The notes below the pieces were generated by a model, which had not been told where the DNA came from, did not search any database, and saw only the letters and a list, made by a program, of their open reading frames with translations. From Staphylococcus equorum (GTDB lineage: Bacteria > Bacillota > Bacilli > Staphylococcales > Staphylococcaceae), in NCBI RefSeq assembly GCF_029024965.1, contig NZ_CP118982.1:1488001-1552000 (forward strand): 64,000 nucleotides of DNA, read 5' to 3'. Position 1 is the stretch's first letter. Each line of letters starts with the position of its first letter. Of the stretch, positions 30,086 through 39,604 are shown one piece after another. The position numbers were made by a program, and so were the translations under genes.

Positions 30086-31027
30086 CTATTTATTCTTTCT
30101 ATCAATTAATACAGCTATGATAATCACTACACCTTTAACAACCTGTTGATAGAATGATGAAACTCCTAATAAGTTCAAACCATTGTTTAACACACCGATA
30201 ATAAGTACACCGATTAATGTACCGAGTATGCGTCCCTTACCACCCGTAAGTGATGTACCACCCAGTACAACGGCTGCAATCGCATCTAGCTCATATGACA
30301 TCCCTGCTGTTGGTTGAGCAGAGTTTAAACGTGATGTTAATATTGCACCTGCCATTGCCGACATTAAGCCAGCTAAGCTATAAATCATGATTTTTAATTT
30401 ATTTACTTTAATACCAGAAATAAATGCTGCCTTCTCATTACCTCCCATAGCATAAGTTTGTCTACCAAATACTGTTTTATGTAGCAAAATATATAAAATG
30501 ATAAACGTAACAAACATTGTGACTGCCGGAACAGGTATGCCTAAAAAGTAACCACGACCAAATAATTGGAATGCATAGCTCCCATTTAAGTTTGTAATCG
30601 GGTTACCATCCGTAATTACGAGTGTTAAGCCCCTAAAGACGGTCATAGTAGCCAACGTTGCGATAAATGGTGCCATCTTACCTAAAGTAATTAACAAACC
30701 ATTAACTGCCCCTAAAACTGCACCAAAGATACATCCAAGTAATAGGGCAATTATTGAATCTACACCTGATACCATTAAAATTGCTACCATTGCACTTGAT
30801 AACGCCAATGTAGAACCGACCGACAAATCAATACCGCCCGTTAAAATAACAAATGTCATACCAAATGCAATGAGTCCATTAATCGATACTTGTCTCAGTA
30901 AATTAAATAAGTTGGATGGTTCTAAAAATGCACTGTTTAATGCACTAATGATAATAACTAATAAGATTAACCCAATAAATGGAATTATTTTTTCTAAATA
31001 TGAAATTGATAATTTAGACTGTGTCAT
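30086..31027 (-). CDS. rbsC: RbsC, ribose ABC transporter permease
   Basis: This 313-residue permease has about eight to ten hydrophobic segments and the family motifs GGIDLSVGS and AIAAVVLGGTSLTGGKG (the EAA-like loop contacting RbsA). It overlaps rbsA by 14 bases, and rbsB follows after 17 bases. Confidence 0.95.
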   Translation of the reverse strand: MTQSKLSISYLEKIIPFIGLILLVIIISALNSAFLEPSNLFNLLRQVSINGLIAFGMTFVILTGGIDLSVGSTLALSSAMVAILMVSGVDSIIALLLGCIFGAVLGAVNGLLITLGKMAPFIATLATMTVFRGLTLVITDGNPITNLNGSYAFQLFGRGYFLGIPVPAVTMFVTFIILYILLHKTVFGRQTYAMGGNEKAAFISGIKVNKLKIMIYSLAGLMSAMAGAILTSRLNSAQPTAGMSYELDAIAAVVLGGTSLTGGKGRILGTLIGVLIIGVLNNGLNLLGVSSFYQQVVKGVVIIIAVLIDRKNK

Positions 31028-32507
31028 GTACTTCCCCTCCAGTAGCTAATGTCATAATACGTTCTTCTGTTAATGATGCTTTCTCTAACACGCCTGCAAT
31101 ATTTCCTTCATGCACAACGGCCACTCTATCACTCATACCTATGATTTCAGGTAATTCTGATGAAATCATAATGATAGACATGCCTCGTTCGGTCAATTCA
31201 TTCATCAATTGATAAATCTCTCTTTTCGCACCTACATCAATACCACGCGTAGGCTCGTCTAATATGAGAACATGTGGCGCAGTCGCTATCCATTTGGCAA
31301 TCACAACTTTTTGCTGGTTACCACCTGATAAATCCACACAAGCATCATTTTTCTTACCTTTAATATTCAAGCGTTGAATCATTTGTTCTGCATATTGCTC
31401 CATAGAACTTCGTGTTAAAAAGCCGGATTTCGAAAAACTTTTCAACGCTGGTAATGAGATATTTTCTAATATTGAATCTTGCAGCACCAAACCTTCTTCT
31501 TTTCTGTTCTCTGTGATAAATGCTAAGCCTTGTTTGATAGATTGATTAGGATTATTTATCTGTAATTGTTTATTATTGAGCGTTACTTGCATATGCCCTT
31601 TATCTAAACCGAACAATACACGCATAATTTCAGAACGTCCTGCACCCATCAATCCGCTAAAACCTAAAATTTCACCTTTATGTAGATTAAAGTGAATATC
31701 ATTCAATTTATGTTCAGTTGAACTGAGGTTTTTAACAGAAAGAACAACTTCCTCATCTTGTGTGTAATGTCTATCTGGGTATTGATTATCTAAGTCTCTA
31801 CCAATCATTGCCTTAACAATCTTCGCATTTGTTGTATCTGCAGTTGCAGAAGTTAAAATAGAACGTCCGTCTCGCATTACTGTAATACGATCTGAAATAC
31901 TGAAAATTTCTTCCATTCTATGAGAGATATAGACAAATGACACGCCTTCACTTTTTAGTTTTCGAATTTGTTCAAATAAAATATCAATCTCGTTATTTGT
32001 TAATGCTGCAGTAGGCTCATCCATAATAATGACTTTTGAATCTTGCATTAAAGCTTTACTAATTTCTAACATCTGTTGCATACCTACAGATAAAGCACCC
32101 GCTTCTTTATTTAAGTCAATATTAATATTCAACTTTTTGAAAATAGCATTCGCCTGTTTTTTCATCGCTTTATTATCAACAATACTTAAGAACTTTGTTT
32201 CCTCTTTACCGAGAAATAAATTTTCTAATACCGTTAAATTAGGCCATATATTTAACTCTTGTTGTATGAACGACACACCATTAAGTTCCGCGTCTTTGGT
32301 ATTTTTAAATTGAATCGCTTCACCGTTTTCTTCCACAGACCCACTATCCGACTTATATACACCAGTGAGTATTTTCATCAATGTACTTTTTCCAGCACCA
32401 TTTTCTCCCATTAAGGCATGTATCTCACCATCACCGATTTCAAAATCCACGCCTCTTAATACGTCATTTTGCCCAAATGATTTATATATTTGTTCCATCT
32501 TTATCAT
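31014..32507 (-). CDS. rbsA: RbsA, ribose ABC transporter ATPase
   Basis: This 497-residue duplicated ATPase energises ribose import. The first domain has GENGAGKST, LSVGMQQM and VIIMDEPTAAL. The second has a degenerate Walker A (LMGAGRSE), LSGGNQQKV and LILDEPTRGID, as usual for sugar importers with one polypeptide ATPase. The ATG at 32507 follows AGGGGTG. An in-frame GTG nine bases earlier overlaps the ribosome site. Confidence 0.95.
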   Translation of the reverse strand: MIKMEQIYKSFGQNDVLRGVDFEIGDGEIHALMGENGAGKSTLMKILTGVYKSDSGSVEENGEAIQFKNTKDAELNGVSFIQQELNIWPNLTVLENLFLGKEETKFLSIVDNKAMKKQANAIFKKLNINIDLNKEAGALSVGMQQMLEISKALMQDSKVIIMDEPTAALTNNEIDILFEQIRKLKSEGVSFVYISHRMEEIFSISDRITVMRDGRSILTSATADTTNAKIVKAMIGRDLDNQYPDRHYTQDEEVVLSVKNLSSTEHKLNDIHFNLHKGEILGFSGLMGAGRSEIMRVLFGLDKGHMQVTLNNKQLQINNPNQSIKQGLAFITENRKEEGLVLQDSILENISLPALKSFSKSGFLTRSSMEQYAEQMIQRLNIKGKKNDACVDLSGGNQQKVVIAKWIATAPHVLILDEPTRGIDVGAKREIYQLMNELTERGMSIIMISSELPEIIGMSDRVAVVHEGNIAGVLEKASLTEERIMTLATGGEVHDTV

Positions 32508-32519
32508 CTTATTCACCCC

Positions 32520-32909
32520 TTAAAATAAAACACCGCTTGTTAGTACGACATTAGCAAATGGTTTAGCTTCGCCTGTGCGAATGATGGCTTTAACTGTTTT
32601 ACTTTGGACTTTGAATTGCTCATGTGATGTCGTTTGAATTTCAATATTTTCATCTGATAATGTCTGGTATAATGTCGTGTTTTGCGTTATCATTTCTTCA
32701 GCTAATGTCATTTGCTCGATTTCCATATGTTTTTTTATAAGATTAAACACTTCTATAAAAGAAGGCTTTCCAAATTCCAATGCTAGATCAATCTTTTTCA
32801 CACCTTCTGGAACTGGAAGTCCACAATCTGCAATGATAATTTGATCTGTATGCCCTAAATCACTTAACAATTTTGAAATTTCACTATTTAATATACCTGT
32901 CTTATACAT
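32520..32909 (-). CDS. rbsD: RbsD, D-ribose pyranase
   Basis: The 129-residue enzyme converts beta-pyranose to beta-furanose ribose, the form used by ribokinase. The catalytic His is in LGHTDQIIIADCGLPVP (His20). AGGAGTG precedes the ATG. It is the first transporter-linked gene after rbsR, behind the dyad at 32931-32944. In many rbs operons rbsK lies beside it; no ribokinase is present here. Confidence 0.95.
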   Translation of the reverse strand: MYKTGILNSEISKLLSDLGHTDQIIIADCGLPVPEGVKKIDLALEFGKPSFIEVFNLIKKHMEIEQMTLAEEMITQNTTLYQTLSDENIEIQTTSHEQFKVQSKTVKAIIRTGEAKPFANVVLTSGVLF

Positions 32910-32930
32910 TCAATCACTCCTAAAATTTTA

Positions 32931-32944
32931 TGTAACCCGTTACA
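32931..32944 (-). promoter_or_regulatory. Dyad operator between rbsR and rbsD
   Basis: TGTAACCCGTTACA has half-sites TGTAAC/GTTACA around CC. It differs from the cre consensus at one central position and has the form of a LacI-family operator, so RbsR or CcpA could bind. It lies 21 bases before rbsD. Confidence 0.6.
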
Positions 32945-32953
32945 TGTTGCGCA

Positions 32954-33919
32954 TTAAAATCTCGTACTTTCCCTTCGCCTCACTGTAATTGCTACTTGAT
33001 CAACGTGATGTTCGTCTCCCTCCTCATATAAATTGAGTAGTTTCGATACAGCAAGCTCACCTATACGGTATGCCGATTGGTCTATTGTTGTAATTTGAGG
33101 AAATGTCATTTTTGCAAATGGTATGTCATCATAGCCAACAAGTTGTATCTCATTCGGCACTTTAAATCCATGTTGTTGAATAACACCTAATATTTTAATC
33201 GCAATTAAATCATTACTACATATAATGCTATCGATATGATTTTGCCGTATTTGTTTAATAAATTGTGCTTCGTCATCTATTTGGTCTTCTTCACAACGGC
33301 AATATGACACATTATGTTGGTTGAGTACTGTTTCTACACCATTCACGCGTGAATGGAATGCACGTACATTTAAATCAGAATGCACGATTAATACATGCTG
33401 TGCCTGTCCTTCAATGATTAATTGAGCTTGGAGTTGGCCACCTTCAAAATGATTTGTTGAAATCCCTTTATTGCCATCATGAATGCGATCAACAAATACA
33501 AATGGAATACCATATGAATGAAGTGTATTTTCAATTACATTTTCATTTAGTGCTGTTGAAATCATACCCGTACAATTGTGTGCTACAAATGTAGAAAGAT
33601 AATTTTTCGCTTTATCAATATCGTTATCGCTATTACCTATCAATACTTGGTAACCGTGTGCTAAAGCGACATCTTCTACTCCACGAGCAATAAGTGTGAA
33701 AAACGGATTACTAATATCTGGAAGCAATAATCCTATCATTTTAGATTTTCGCTTATACAGCGTACGTGCCGCTTCATTCGGTTGATAATTCAGCTCGCTA
33801 ATCGCACTTTCAATTTGTGCTCTTGTTTGTGCTTTTACGTAACCATTATTATTGATTGCTCTAGAGACAGTTGCTACTGAGCATCCTGCCAATTGAGCTA
33901 CTTCTTTTATAGTTGCCAA
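32954..33919 (-). CDS. rbsR: RbsR, LacI-family ribose repressor
   Basis: This 321-residue regulator has an N-terminal LacI helix-turn-helix ([22 protein letters not shown]) and a ribose-type effector domain. The start is the TTG at 33919, with GAGGTG 6 bases upstream; this gives the family N-terminus. It precedes rbsDACB on the same strand and probably represses it and itself through the dyads at 33938-33951 and 32931-32944. Confidence 0.93.
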   Translation of the reverse strand: MATIKEVAQLAGCSVATVSRAINNNGYVKAQTRAQIESAISELNYQPNEAARTLYKRKSKMIGLLLPDISNPFFTLIARGVEDVALAHGYQVLIGNSDNDIDKAKNYLSTFVAHNCTGMISTALNENVIENTLHSYGIPFVFVDRIHDGNKGISTNHFEGGQLQAQLIIEGQAQHVLIVHSDLNVRAFHSRVNGVETVLNQHNVSYCRCEEDQIDDEAQFIKQIRQNHIDSIICSNDLIAIKILGVIQQHGFKVPNEIQLVGYDDIPFAKMTFPQITTIDQSAYRIGELAVSKLLNLYEEGDEHHVDQVAITVRRRESTRF

Positions 33920-33937
33920 TGCAATCACCTCAATTTG

Positions 33938-33951
33938 TGTAACCGCTTTCA
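33938..33951 (-). promoter_or_regulatory. Perfect cre-type operator before rbsR
   Basis: TGTAACCGCTTTCA (plus-strand reading) matches the CcpA consensus TGWAANCGNTNWCA at every defined position. It lies 19 bases before the rbsR start codon, probably inside the transcribed leader. RbsR, a CcpA homologue, could share it. Confidence 0.75.
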
Positions 33952-33975
33952 TATTACCACACCTTTTTATAATTT

Positions 33976-33999
33976 AATAGAACAATCATATGTTCTATT
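33976..33999. repeat. 24-bp inverted repeat upstream of rbsR
   Basis: AATAGAACA and TGTTCTATT are perfect 9-bp arms around ATCATA. It resembles a regulator dyad. The 6-base centre between AGAACA and TGTTCT is too wide for a LexA box. Confidence 0.5.
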
Positions 34000-34043
34000 T
34001 ATTAGATTAATTTTCTGTAGAGATATTTGCAGTTTTTTAAAAT

Positions 34044-34078
34044 AAAAAACGGTATTCTTTTAACTTTAGAATACCGCT
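34044..34078 (-). terminator. Rho-independent terminator
   Basis: CGGTATTCT and AGAATACCG are followed on the minus strand by TTTTTTATTTT. It ends the transcript of the gene at 34179-34742. Confidence 0.8.
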
Positions 34079-34178
34079 CTTACATATCAATGCCTTTATC
34101 AAATTATATGTAATGTCGTTCAATACTAAGACTATTGATCTAGTTATATTAAATAGCAAAATTACCACATTGTACTTT

Positions 34179-34742
34179 TTAACGATTACCGGTTACTTGA
34201 TCAATACTTTCTATCCCCTTAATTTCACCATTTTGACCTACATAAACTTTTACCGAAAATTTATTATTAGGATTATCATCATAAATCATTGTATTTTTTT
34301 CGTAGTTTATTGTTCTTGTACCATGTACTTGTCTAAATTGTTGGACATTCACGTCTTCCGGTATGATAAAGAAGCGGCTCACTTTATGATTCGTGTAGTG
34401 AACCCCAATGTTACCGTATTTAACAACTTTCACACCGGCCATATCAATTGTTTGCTCACTTTTACCAAATTCAGCTTCTATTTTATCTTTGTGCATGCCC
34501 TTTGATACTTTATGATAACCATGTCTTGTATCATGATTCATGAAATCTGTGCTAAATTGCTGCGCTAACACATCTATTTTCGGCGGATGACCGTTACTTT
34601 TTTCTTTATTGTGCTCGTTACTCTGAGAAACTTGTTTTGTCCCTTTATAATTAGAATTAAGAGATTGGTATAAAAACGTGCCAGCAACAATTAATGCAAT
34701 GACTAATAAGGCTAAGATAATACTAATTATGATTTTCTTCAT
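34179..34742 (-). CDS. Membrane-anchored extracytoplasmic protein, unknown
   Basis: The 187-residue product begins with a basic Lys-Lys and one hydrophobic helix (about 4-24, no lipobox Cys). A low-complexity Ser/Asn/Glu/Lys linker (about 32-55) and a folded domain of about 130 residues follow, so it is probably anchored and exposed outside the cell. I do not recognise the domain. The ATG at 34742 is preceded only by a weak GGGG; an upstream TTG is possible. It is monocistronic, ending at the terminator near 34050. Confidence 0.7.
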   Translation of the reverse strand: MKKIIISIILALLVIALIVAGTFLYQSLNSNYKGTKQVSQSNEHNKEKSNGHPPKIDVLAQQFSTDFMNHDTRHGYHKVSKGMHKDKIEAEFGKSEQTIDMAGVKVVKYGNIGVHYTNHKVSRFFIIPEDVNVQQFRQVHGTRTINYEKNTMIYDDNPNNKFSVKVYVGQNGEIKGIESIDQVTGNR

Positions 34743-34953
34743 TTTAATACGCCCCAATATTTTTAATTTATTTTATATCTTACTACAAATGATGAACTGA
34801 TTGAATCTATTTTTAATATTAAATAATTATAATGCAATCTTATTTTTAGCGAGCGTTCCACTCTTAGTGAGTAGTAATAATACAATTAAATTTTAAAAGG
34901 AAATTATGTAGATAAAATGTCATTTTTTATTTGAATAATCTTACTTTCCATCA

Positions 34954-34982
34954 TTGAAAGCGTTTTCTGATGATGATATATT
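34954..34982 (+). promoter_or_regulatory. Promoter of a candidate small RNA with overlapping cre-like site
   Basis: TTGAAA (34954-34959), 17 bp and TATATT (34977-34982) form a good SigA promoter. TGAAAGCGTTTTCT (34955-34968) matches the cre consensus at 13 of 14 positions and overlaps the -35, so CcpA binding would repress. Confidence 0.6.
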
Positions 34983-34988
34983 ATAATT

Positions 34989-35176
34989 ATACCTTAACAA
35001 AGGGGTAACGAGAAATTCATATATAGTTAGAGTCAAATGATATTTAGAACAGTTCTACCAGTTAGTTTATTTAAAGTAGTTAATAACTTCTCCAGATATT
35101 AACTACAGAAACCATTAAACACTTTTAAACTCCTTAAAAAAGCAACCAACACATAAACGTGTGTTGGTTGCTTTTA
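34989..35176 (+). ncRNA. Candidate CcpA-controlled small RNA with a C-rich loop
   Basis: From the promoter above, about 185 nt run to a strong terminator (35136-35176) without any credible ORF. Visible structure in order: a 5' hairpin pairing TACC with GGTA next to AAGGGG; TAGAACaGTTCTA (35045-35057); a perfect 10-bp stem GTAGTTAATA/TATTAACTAC (35076-35106) with loop ACTTCTCCAGA, complementary to ribosome-binding sites; then the terminator. The design resembles RsaI-type staphylococcal small RNAs, but identity is not shown. Confidence 0.55.
35136..35176. terminator. Bidirectional terminator (small RNA / mprF)
   Basis: AGCAACCAACACA and TGTGTTGGTTGCT form a 13-bp stem with a 6-nt loop; A- and T-runs on both sides serve mprF on the minus strand and the small RNA on the plus strand. 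Confidence 0.85.
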
Positions 35177-35189
35177 TATTTATTACTTC

Positions 35190-37715
35190 TTATTTATGCT
35201 TTCTAATTACACGCATCACTTTTAACATACTAAGCCATAATGAATGATGTTTTCTATAAACTAAAAATCTCGGTTCCCAAATAGGATTAAATTTCTCTTT
35301 GTATCTTCTGAGACCTTGAAATCTATACAAACCATTAAAATGCTCAAACACTCTACCTGCGATTCTCTCTCCATAAAATGAGAACGGCACTTGCCCTACA
35401 TTAGATAATGTAGCCATACCCATGTTAAAGTGCTCATAATTATGCGCCTTTGCCCATAACAACATATTCAAATATAAACCATCCATTAAAGGTAACTTAC
35501 TATCTGGCTTCCAACGAATTAAATCTACAGAAAGTGTTGCTTTGTAATACGTAGGCATAAAGGTACAAAATGCGATGATAGCTTCATTTTTATCTTTAAT
35601 GACCGCTATAGGTGCTTGCGATAAATAATGCTCATTAAAGCTACCTACAGAAAAATGCATTTCATTTCTTTCTGCTAGCCAATCGTCACTAATGTTTTTC
35701 AACTCCGCAAGTAATTCGGGTGAAAACGATGGTTCTAAAACTTCAAAAGTTAGATTAAAATCATCAAACTTATTTAATGTTGCACGTAAGCCACGTTTCT
35801 TTTTACCTGATGTAGTAAATGTAGTTAAATCTATAACCGCTTCTTCACCTAACTTGAAAAATTGATTGCCAAAATCATGGTAAAGTGACATATATTTATC
35901 ACTTACTTGATAAAAAATCACATCGTATCCTAAGTATTGCGCTTCACGGTAAAACGTCTCTAATAATTCATGAAATGATTCTGGATTGCCTACTGGGTCA
36001 CCTAATACAATATATGCACTGTATTTATAACGATACATAATAAAGGCATCTTCTTTTTCATTGATAAAATAATACTTATCTCCACTGTATATTAAATGGC
36101 TTAAATAGTTACCGCCATATTGCGCTATGATTGCTTCGCACATTGCAATATTATTACTTCTATTCTTTACTCTATAACGATACTCAAACCACCAGACGAT
36201 TACACCCACAATAATAGCAACGAGTAAAATCGTAAACCAGAAATAATACCTTAATATTGAACTGTCCATTTCCAAATGATAAATATCTAATGTATAGAAT
36301 GTACCATCTATAACAATATGATTAGTATACAAAATAAGTGAACCTACAGCGACACTTAACCATAACCTTGTATATCTAAATGGTCTTTTAATTGTATTCG
36401 AACGTCTATAAAATACCAATAGTAGGACAAACATAACTGCAAGCCAACTCAGTAGTATAAAAGAAGCATAAGTATAGGCTGTAACAATAAATATTAAACT
36501 AATCGAAATCATTGAAAATAAAATAGCACGTTTAGATAGATGATATACACCAATTATATTTAATAATAAAAGTAAACATGCCGATGTATGCACTGATACG
36601 ATAATGTAATAAATATAATGATTAGGATCATATAAACCATCATATATAATCGTCATGTTATTTAAAAAAGATATTAAGCTTGTATACATCAGTAATACCG
36701 CAATTGCAAACGACGGTACTCTTGCAATAATATCTTTTTGATACGATGCTACAAGTGATGTCATATCTTTCACTGGTAACATAAGCTTTGAATCTTCCCA
36801 ATAGCGTTTTGCAGTACTCTTGAATTCAAATGTAGAAAGAATCAGCGCGATTAACACTGGGAATAAATAATAAGCAAAACGATAGAGTAATAATGCTAAA
36901 ACAATTTCTTCTTCCGGTACATTTAAGCTTTTCAAACCTAATAAGACGACTAAATCAAATGTTCCAAATCCACCAGGGATAAAACTAATCAAACCTGATA
37001 ATGACGCAATAATAAAAATACCAATAAATGTCGTAAATGGTATGTGGATGCCTACAATGACTAAAGCCATATATAATACAAATGAAGCTATCATCCATTC
37101 AACACCAGAAACAACTGTGCAATAAACACCAAGTAATTTATGTGATTGTTTAACTGGTTTTATATAAGTTATTATAATAAATATTGGTAAAAATAGCGCC
37201 ACAATATACAATAACCAACGAATCCACGGAAAAGGACTAAATATATGCGTCACGTCAAATACTTGAATCACTACAAGGATAGACAGTAAACTAAGTCCTG
37301 TTAACATTGATATTAAAACAATAGAGATTGTATGCACTAACGCCTTTTTATCATCGGTTGCATTCTTGTACAATAAGAAACGTACACTTGCACCAATAAA
37401 ACCTCCAAATCCTACGACAGCATTAAGTGCATTTACAATATAACCAATACGAATGGTTTTCAATAAAGAGAGTTTCAACTTTAACGTTTTTACTAAGAGG
37501 ACATCATAAAGTGATAATACAATAATAGATAAACCACCACTTAAGAATAAAGCCACTAACCATACTCTATTAATATCCCCAAATGATTTTACTGTTTCTT
37601 TAAGATTAATATGTGAGAGTTCTTTATATAATGTGAAAACAACAAAAATAAATAATGTAACTGCAAATACTATTTTTAATATAGAAAATAATTTAATTCT
37701 TAATTCCTTAGACAT
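35190..37715 (-). CDS. mprF: MprF, phosphatidylglycerol lysyltransferase and flippase
   Basis: This 841-residue, two-part membrane protein makes lysyl-phosphatidylglycerol from Lys-tRNA and moves it to the outer leaflet. That lowers surface negative charge and binding of cationic peptides and daptomycin. About 14 hydrophobic segments fill residues 1-510, including the flippase core with [17 protein letters not shown]. The cytosolic C-terminus (about 525-835) is the DUF2156 transferase, with [25 protein letters not shown] and [23 protein letters not shown] precedes the ATG. It is monocistronic. Confidence 0.96.
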   Translation of the reverse strand: MSKELRIKLFSILKIVFAVTLFIFVVFTLYKELSHINLKETVKSFGDINRVWLVALFLSGGLSIIVLSLYDVLLVKTLKLKLSLLKTIRIGYIVNALNAVVGFGGFIGASVRFLLYKNATDDKKALVHTISIVLISMLTGLSLLSILVVIQVFDVTHIFSPFPWIRWLLYIVALFLPIFIIITYIKPVKQSHKLLGVYCTVVSGVEWMIASFVLYMALVIVGIHIPFTTFIGIFIIASLSGLISFIPGGFGTFDLVVLLGLKSLNVPEEEIVLALLLYRFAYYLFPVLIALILSTFEFKSTAKRYWEDSKLMLPVKDMTSLVASYQKDIIARVPSFAIAVLLMYTSLISFLNNMTIIYDGLYDPNHYIYYIIVSVHTSACLLLLLNIIGVYHLSKRAILFSMISISLIFIVTAYTYASFILLSWLAVMFVLLLVFYRRSNTIKRPFRYTRLWLSVAVGSLILYTNHIVIDGTFYTLDIYHLEMDSSILRYYFWFTILLVAIIVGVIVWWFEYRYRVKNRSNNIAMCEAIIAQYGGNYLSHLIYSGDKYYFINEKEDAFIMYRYKYSAYIVLGDPVGNPESFHELLETFYREAQYLGYDVIFYQVSDKYMSLYHDFGNQFFKLGEEAVIDLTTFTTSGKKKRGLRATLNKFDDFNLTFEVLEPSFSPELLAELKNISDDWLAERNEMHFSVGSFNEHYLSQAPIAVIKDKNEAIIAFCTFMPTYYKATLSVDLIRWKPDSKLPLMDGLYLNMLLWAKAHNYEHFNMGMATLSNVGQVPFSFYGERIAGRVFEHFNGLYRFQGLRRYKEKFNPIWEPRFLVYRKHHSLWLSMLKVMRVIRKHK

Positions 37716-37892
37716 ATTTTCACTTCTCTTTTCAGTGTTTCTATTGTGTCATAAAAAATATAGCACAACACTAAAATATAATAAATAAATTTTTAATGAC
37801 ATCTATATAACATAATTGTTAGGTGGCTTTCATTTAAATCATTTATACGATGCACACTAGACTAAAATAATACTAAAACTTGTTTTCGTATA

Positions 37893-38035
37893 AAAAAAGA
37901 GCGTGAATAAGAAATCAAAAACTGATTTCCTATCCCCACTCTATAAGACTGACTATAACATGTAATACAGGAACTTGAAAAAAACTTTATTTAGGTATCA
38001 GATAGCTACTGTGCAATCTAATTGAAGATACGTTA
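37893..38035. repeat. Dispersed intergenic repeat, copy 1
   Basis: A hairpin-rich block (AAAAAAAGAGCGTG...CCCCACTCT, then AGACTGACTATA, ACTTGAAAA and ATCAGATAGCTACTGTG). The same ordered motifs recur at 50397-50545. Both copies lie directly after the stop codon of a minus-strand gene. It probably works as a 3' UTR or terminator. Confidence 0.65.
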
Positions 38036-38038
38036 ATA

Positions 38039-39265
38039 TTAACGAATTTCTTCTTCTGATGAAGTTTGATACTCACCTGCATCTTGACCATAATATTTAT
38101 TATATCTACGTTTATACATAGAATATAAGTGTGAAATAAGCACTTTCAAAATAGCGTAAGCTGGTATACCTAAAATAACACCAACTACACCGAGTAAGTT
38201 ACCCGCACTTAACAAGATGAAAATAATTGTTAGTGGATGTATTTTCAGTGTTTTACCCATTACATTCGGTGAAATAAAGTGCCCTTCAATAAATTGTACA
38301 GCCGTCCACACGACAATTAATTTCAATAACATAATTGGCGAAGTAATTAATGCAATGATAATTGCAGGTGAAATAGCAATCGTAGGACCAATATAAGGTA
38401 CTACACTCGTTACAGCTGCAATAGATGCTAAGATTAAACTATAATCTAATCCGATAATACTATAACCAATAAATAATAGAATTCCAATACAGAACGAAAC
38501 AACAATTTGTCCTTGGATATAAGAACCTACTTGAACACTCATTTTGTCTAATAAATCATGAAAATCTTTTCTGAATTTTGGTGGCATTAATTTTGTAGAA
38601 AAATCTTTAAAACGATAACCATCTTTTAACATAAAGAATAATACAAATGGTGTTGTTGCAATTACTACACCAACATTGACTAATGCTTCAGCAAAATTCT
38701 TAACTTTAGATCCAAAACCATTAAAATAATCAGAAACCATACTTGGTAATTTTTTGGCTAAAGTATCAAGTTGATCTTGAATCTGCGTATAGAAATTAGA
38801 TATCACAGAAAATTTAGTAAGACTATCAATAAATTGATTCACTTTATCGACATAGTATGGGAAATTATTACCAAAACTTTTGAATTGAGACCCAATCACT
38901 GGGATAAGTAGATTAATTGCCAATGATATTACACCAACGATGAGTAGGAATAAAATGATAACGCCCCAAACTCTTGGAATATTATATCGTTCCATTAAAT
39001 TAACTACCGGGTTAAATAAATAATAGAGAATAATTGAAACAATGATAGGTGCTGCAAGCGTATTAAATACGATAATAAATGGTTTGAAAATGTAAGAAAC
39101 TTGATCAAATATAAAAATTGAGAAACCTACTAATATTAAAATCAACAAACCAAAAAGTAAATCTTTACCGCCTAAAAACTTCATGAAGCGGGTTTCTGGA
39201 AAACTCAGTTTCAATTTATCTTTTCCACTCTTTTTTTCTTGCTTTATATTTTCTTCATTCGACAT
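38039..39265 (-). CDS. AI-2E (PerM/UPF0118) family membrane transporter
   Basis: The 408-residue protein has a charged N-terminal tail, paired membrane helices near 30-75, a larger extracytoplasmic region (about 140-195) and five further C-terminal helices. The family blocks PYIGPTIAISPAIIIAL and EGHFISPNVMGKTLKIHPLTI are clear. Members export small molecules, with some acting in autoinducer-2 or Na+/H+ exchange. The substrate cannot be assigned from sequence. It is monocistronic. Confidence 0.87.
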   Translation of the reverse strand: MSNEENIKQEKKSGKDKLKLSFPETRFMKFLGGKDLLFGLLILILVGFSIFIFDQVSYIFKPFIIVFNTLAAPIIVSIILYYLFNPVVNLMERYNIPRVWGVIILFLLIVGVISLAINLLIPVIGSQFKSFGNNFPYYVDKVNQFIDSLTKFSVISNFYTQIQDQLDTLAKKLPSMVSDYFNGFGSKVKNFAEALVNVGVVIATTPFVLFFMLKDGYRFKDFSTKLMPPKFRKDFHDLLDKMSVQVGSYIQGQIVVSFCIGILLFIGYSIIGLDYSLILASIAAVTSVVPYIGPTIAISPAIIIALITSPIMLLKLIVVWTAVQFIEGHFISPNVMGKTLKIHPLTIIFILLSAGNLLGVVGVILGIPAYAILKVLISHLYSMYKRRYNKYYGQDAGEYQTSSEEEIR

Positions 39266-39520
39266 ATACTCACCATACCTTAATTTGATTCTAAATTATA
39301 ATTTCACATTAAAATGATACAAAATGTAGTACAAAACTACGAACGTAAAATATGTTAATGTGTTGTCGATTTATTTGCTAATATTAATATTAACACATTC
39401 GTCATCTTCCAAACATATATTTTACCACATTATATATTGTAAGAATCTTTTCGAGAAATTATACACATAAATAAAAGACAACATTACTTTCATTATTTTT
39501 GTACTACTACATCTTTTAAT

Positions 39521-39560
39521 AAAAAAGAACAAACCAAACATGATGATTTGCTTGGTTTGC
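39521..39560 (-). terminator. Rho-independent terminator
   Basis: CAAACCAAACA and TGCTTGGTTTG pair, followed on the minus strand by TTCTTTTTT, after the acyltransferase gene. The rest of 39266-39604 shows no gene. Confidence 0.75.
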
Positions 39561-39604
39561 CTAGACGTTAATAGATTCTACAATAATGCGAAAGCACTAA
39601 ATTA

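Noticed and set aside
33979..33996. LexA box at AGAACA-N6-TGTTCT near rbsR
   Set aside because: The half-site spacing is too wide for the CGAAC-N4-GTTCG architecture; kept only as an unassigned dyad.
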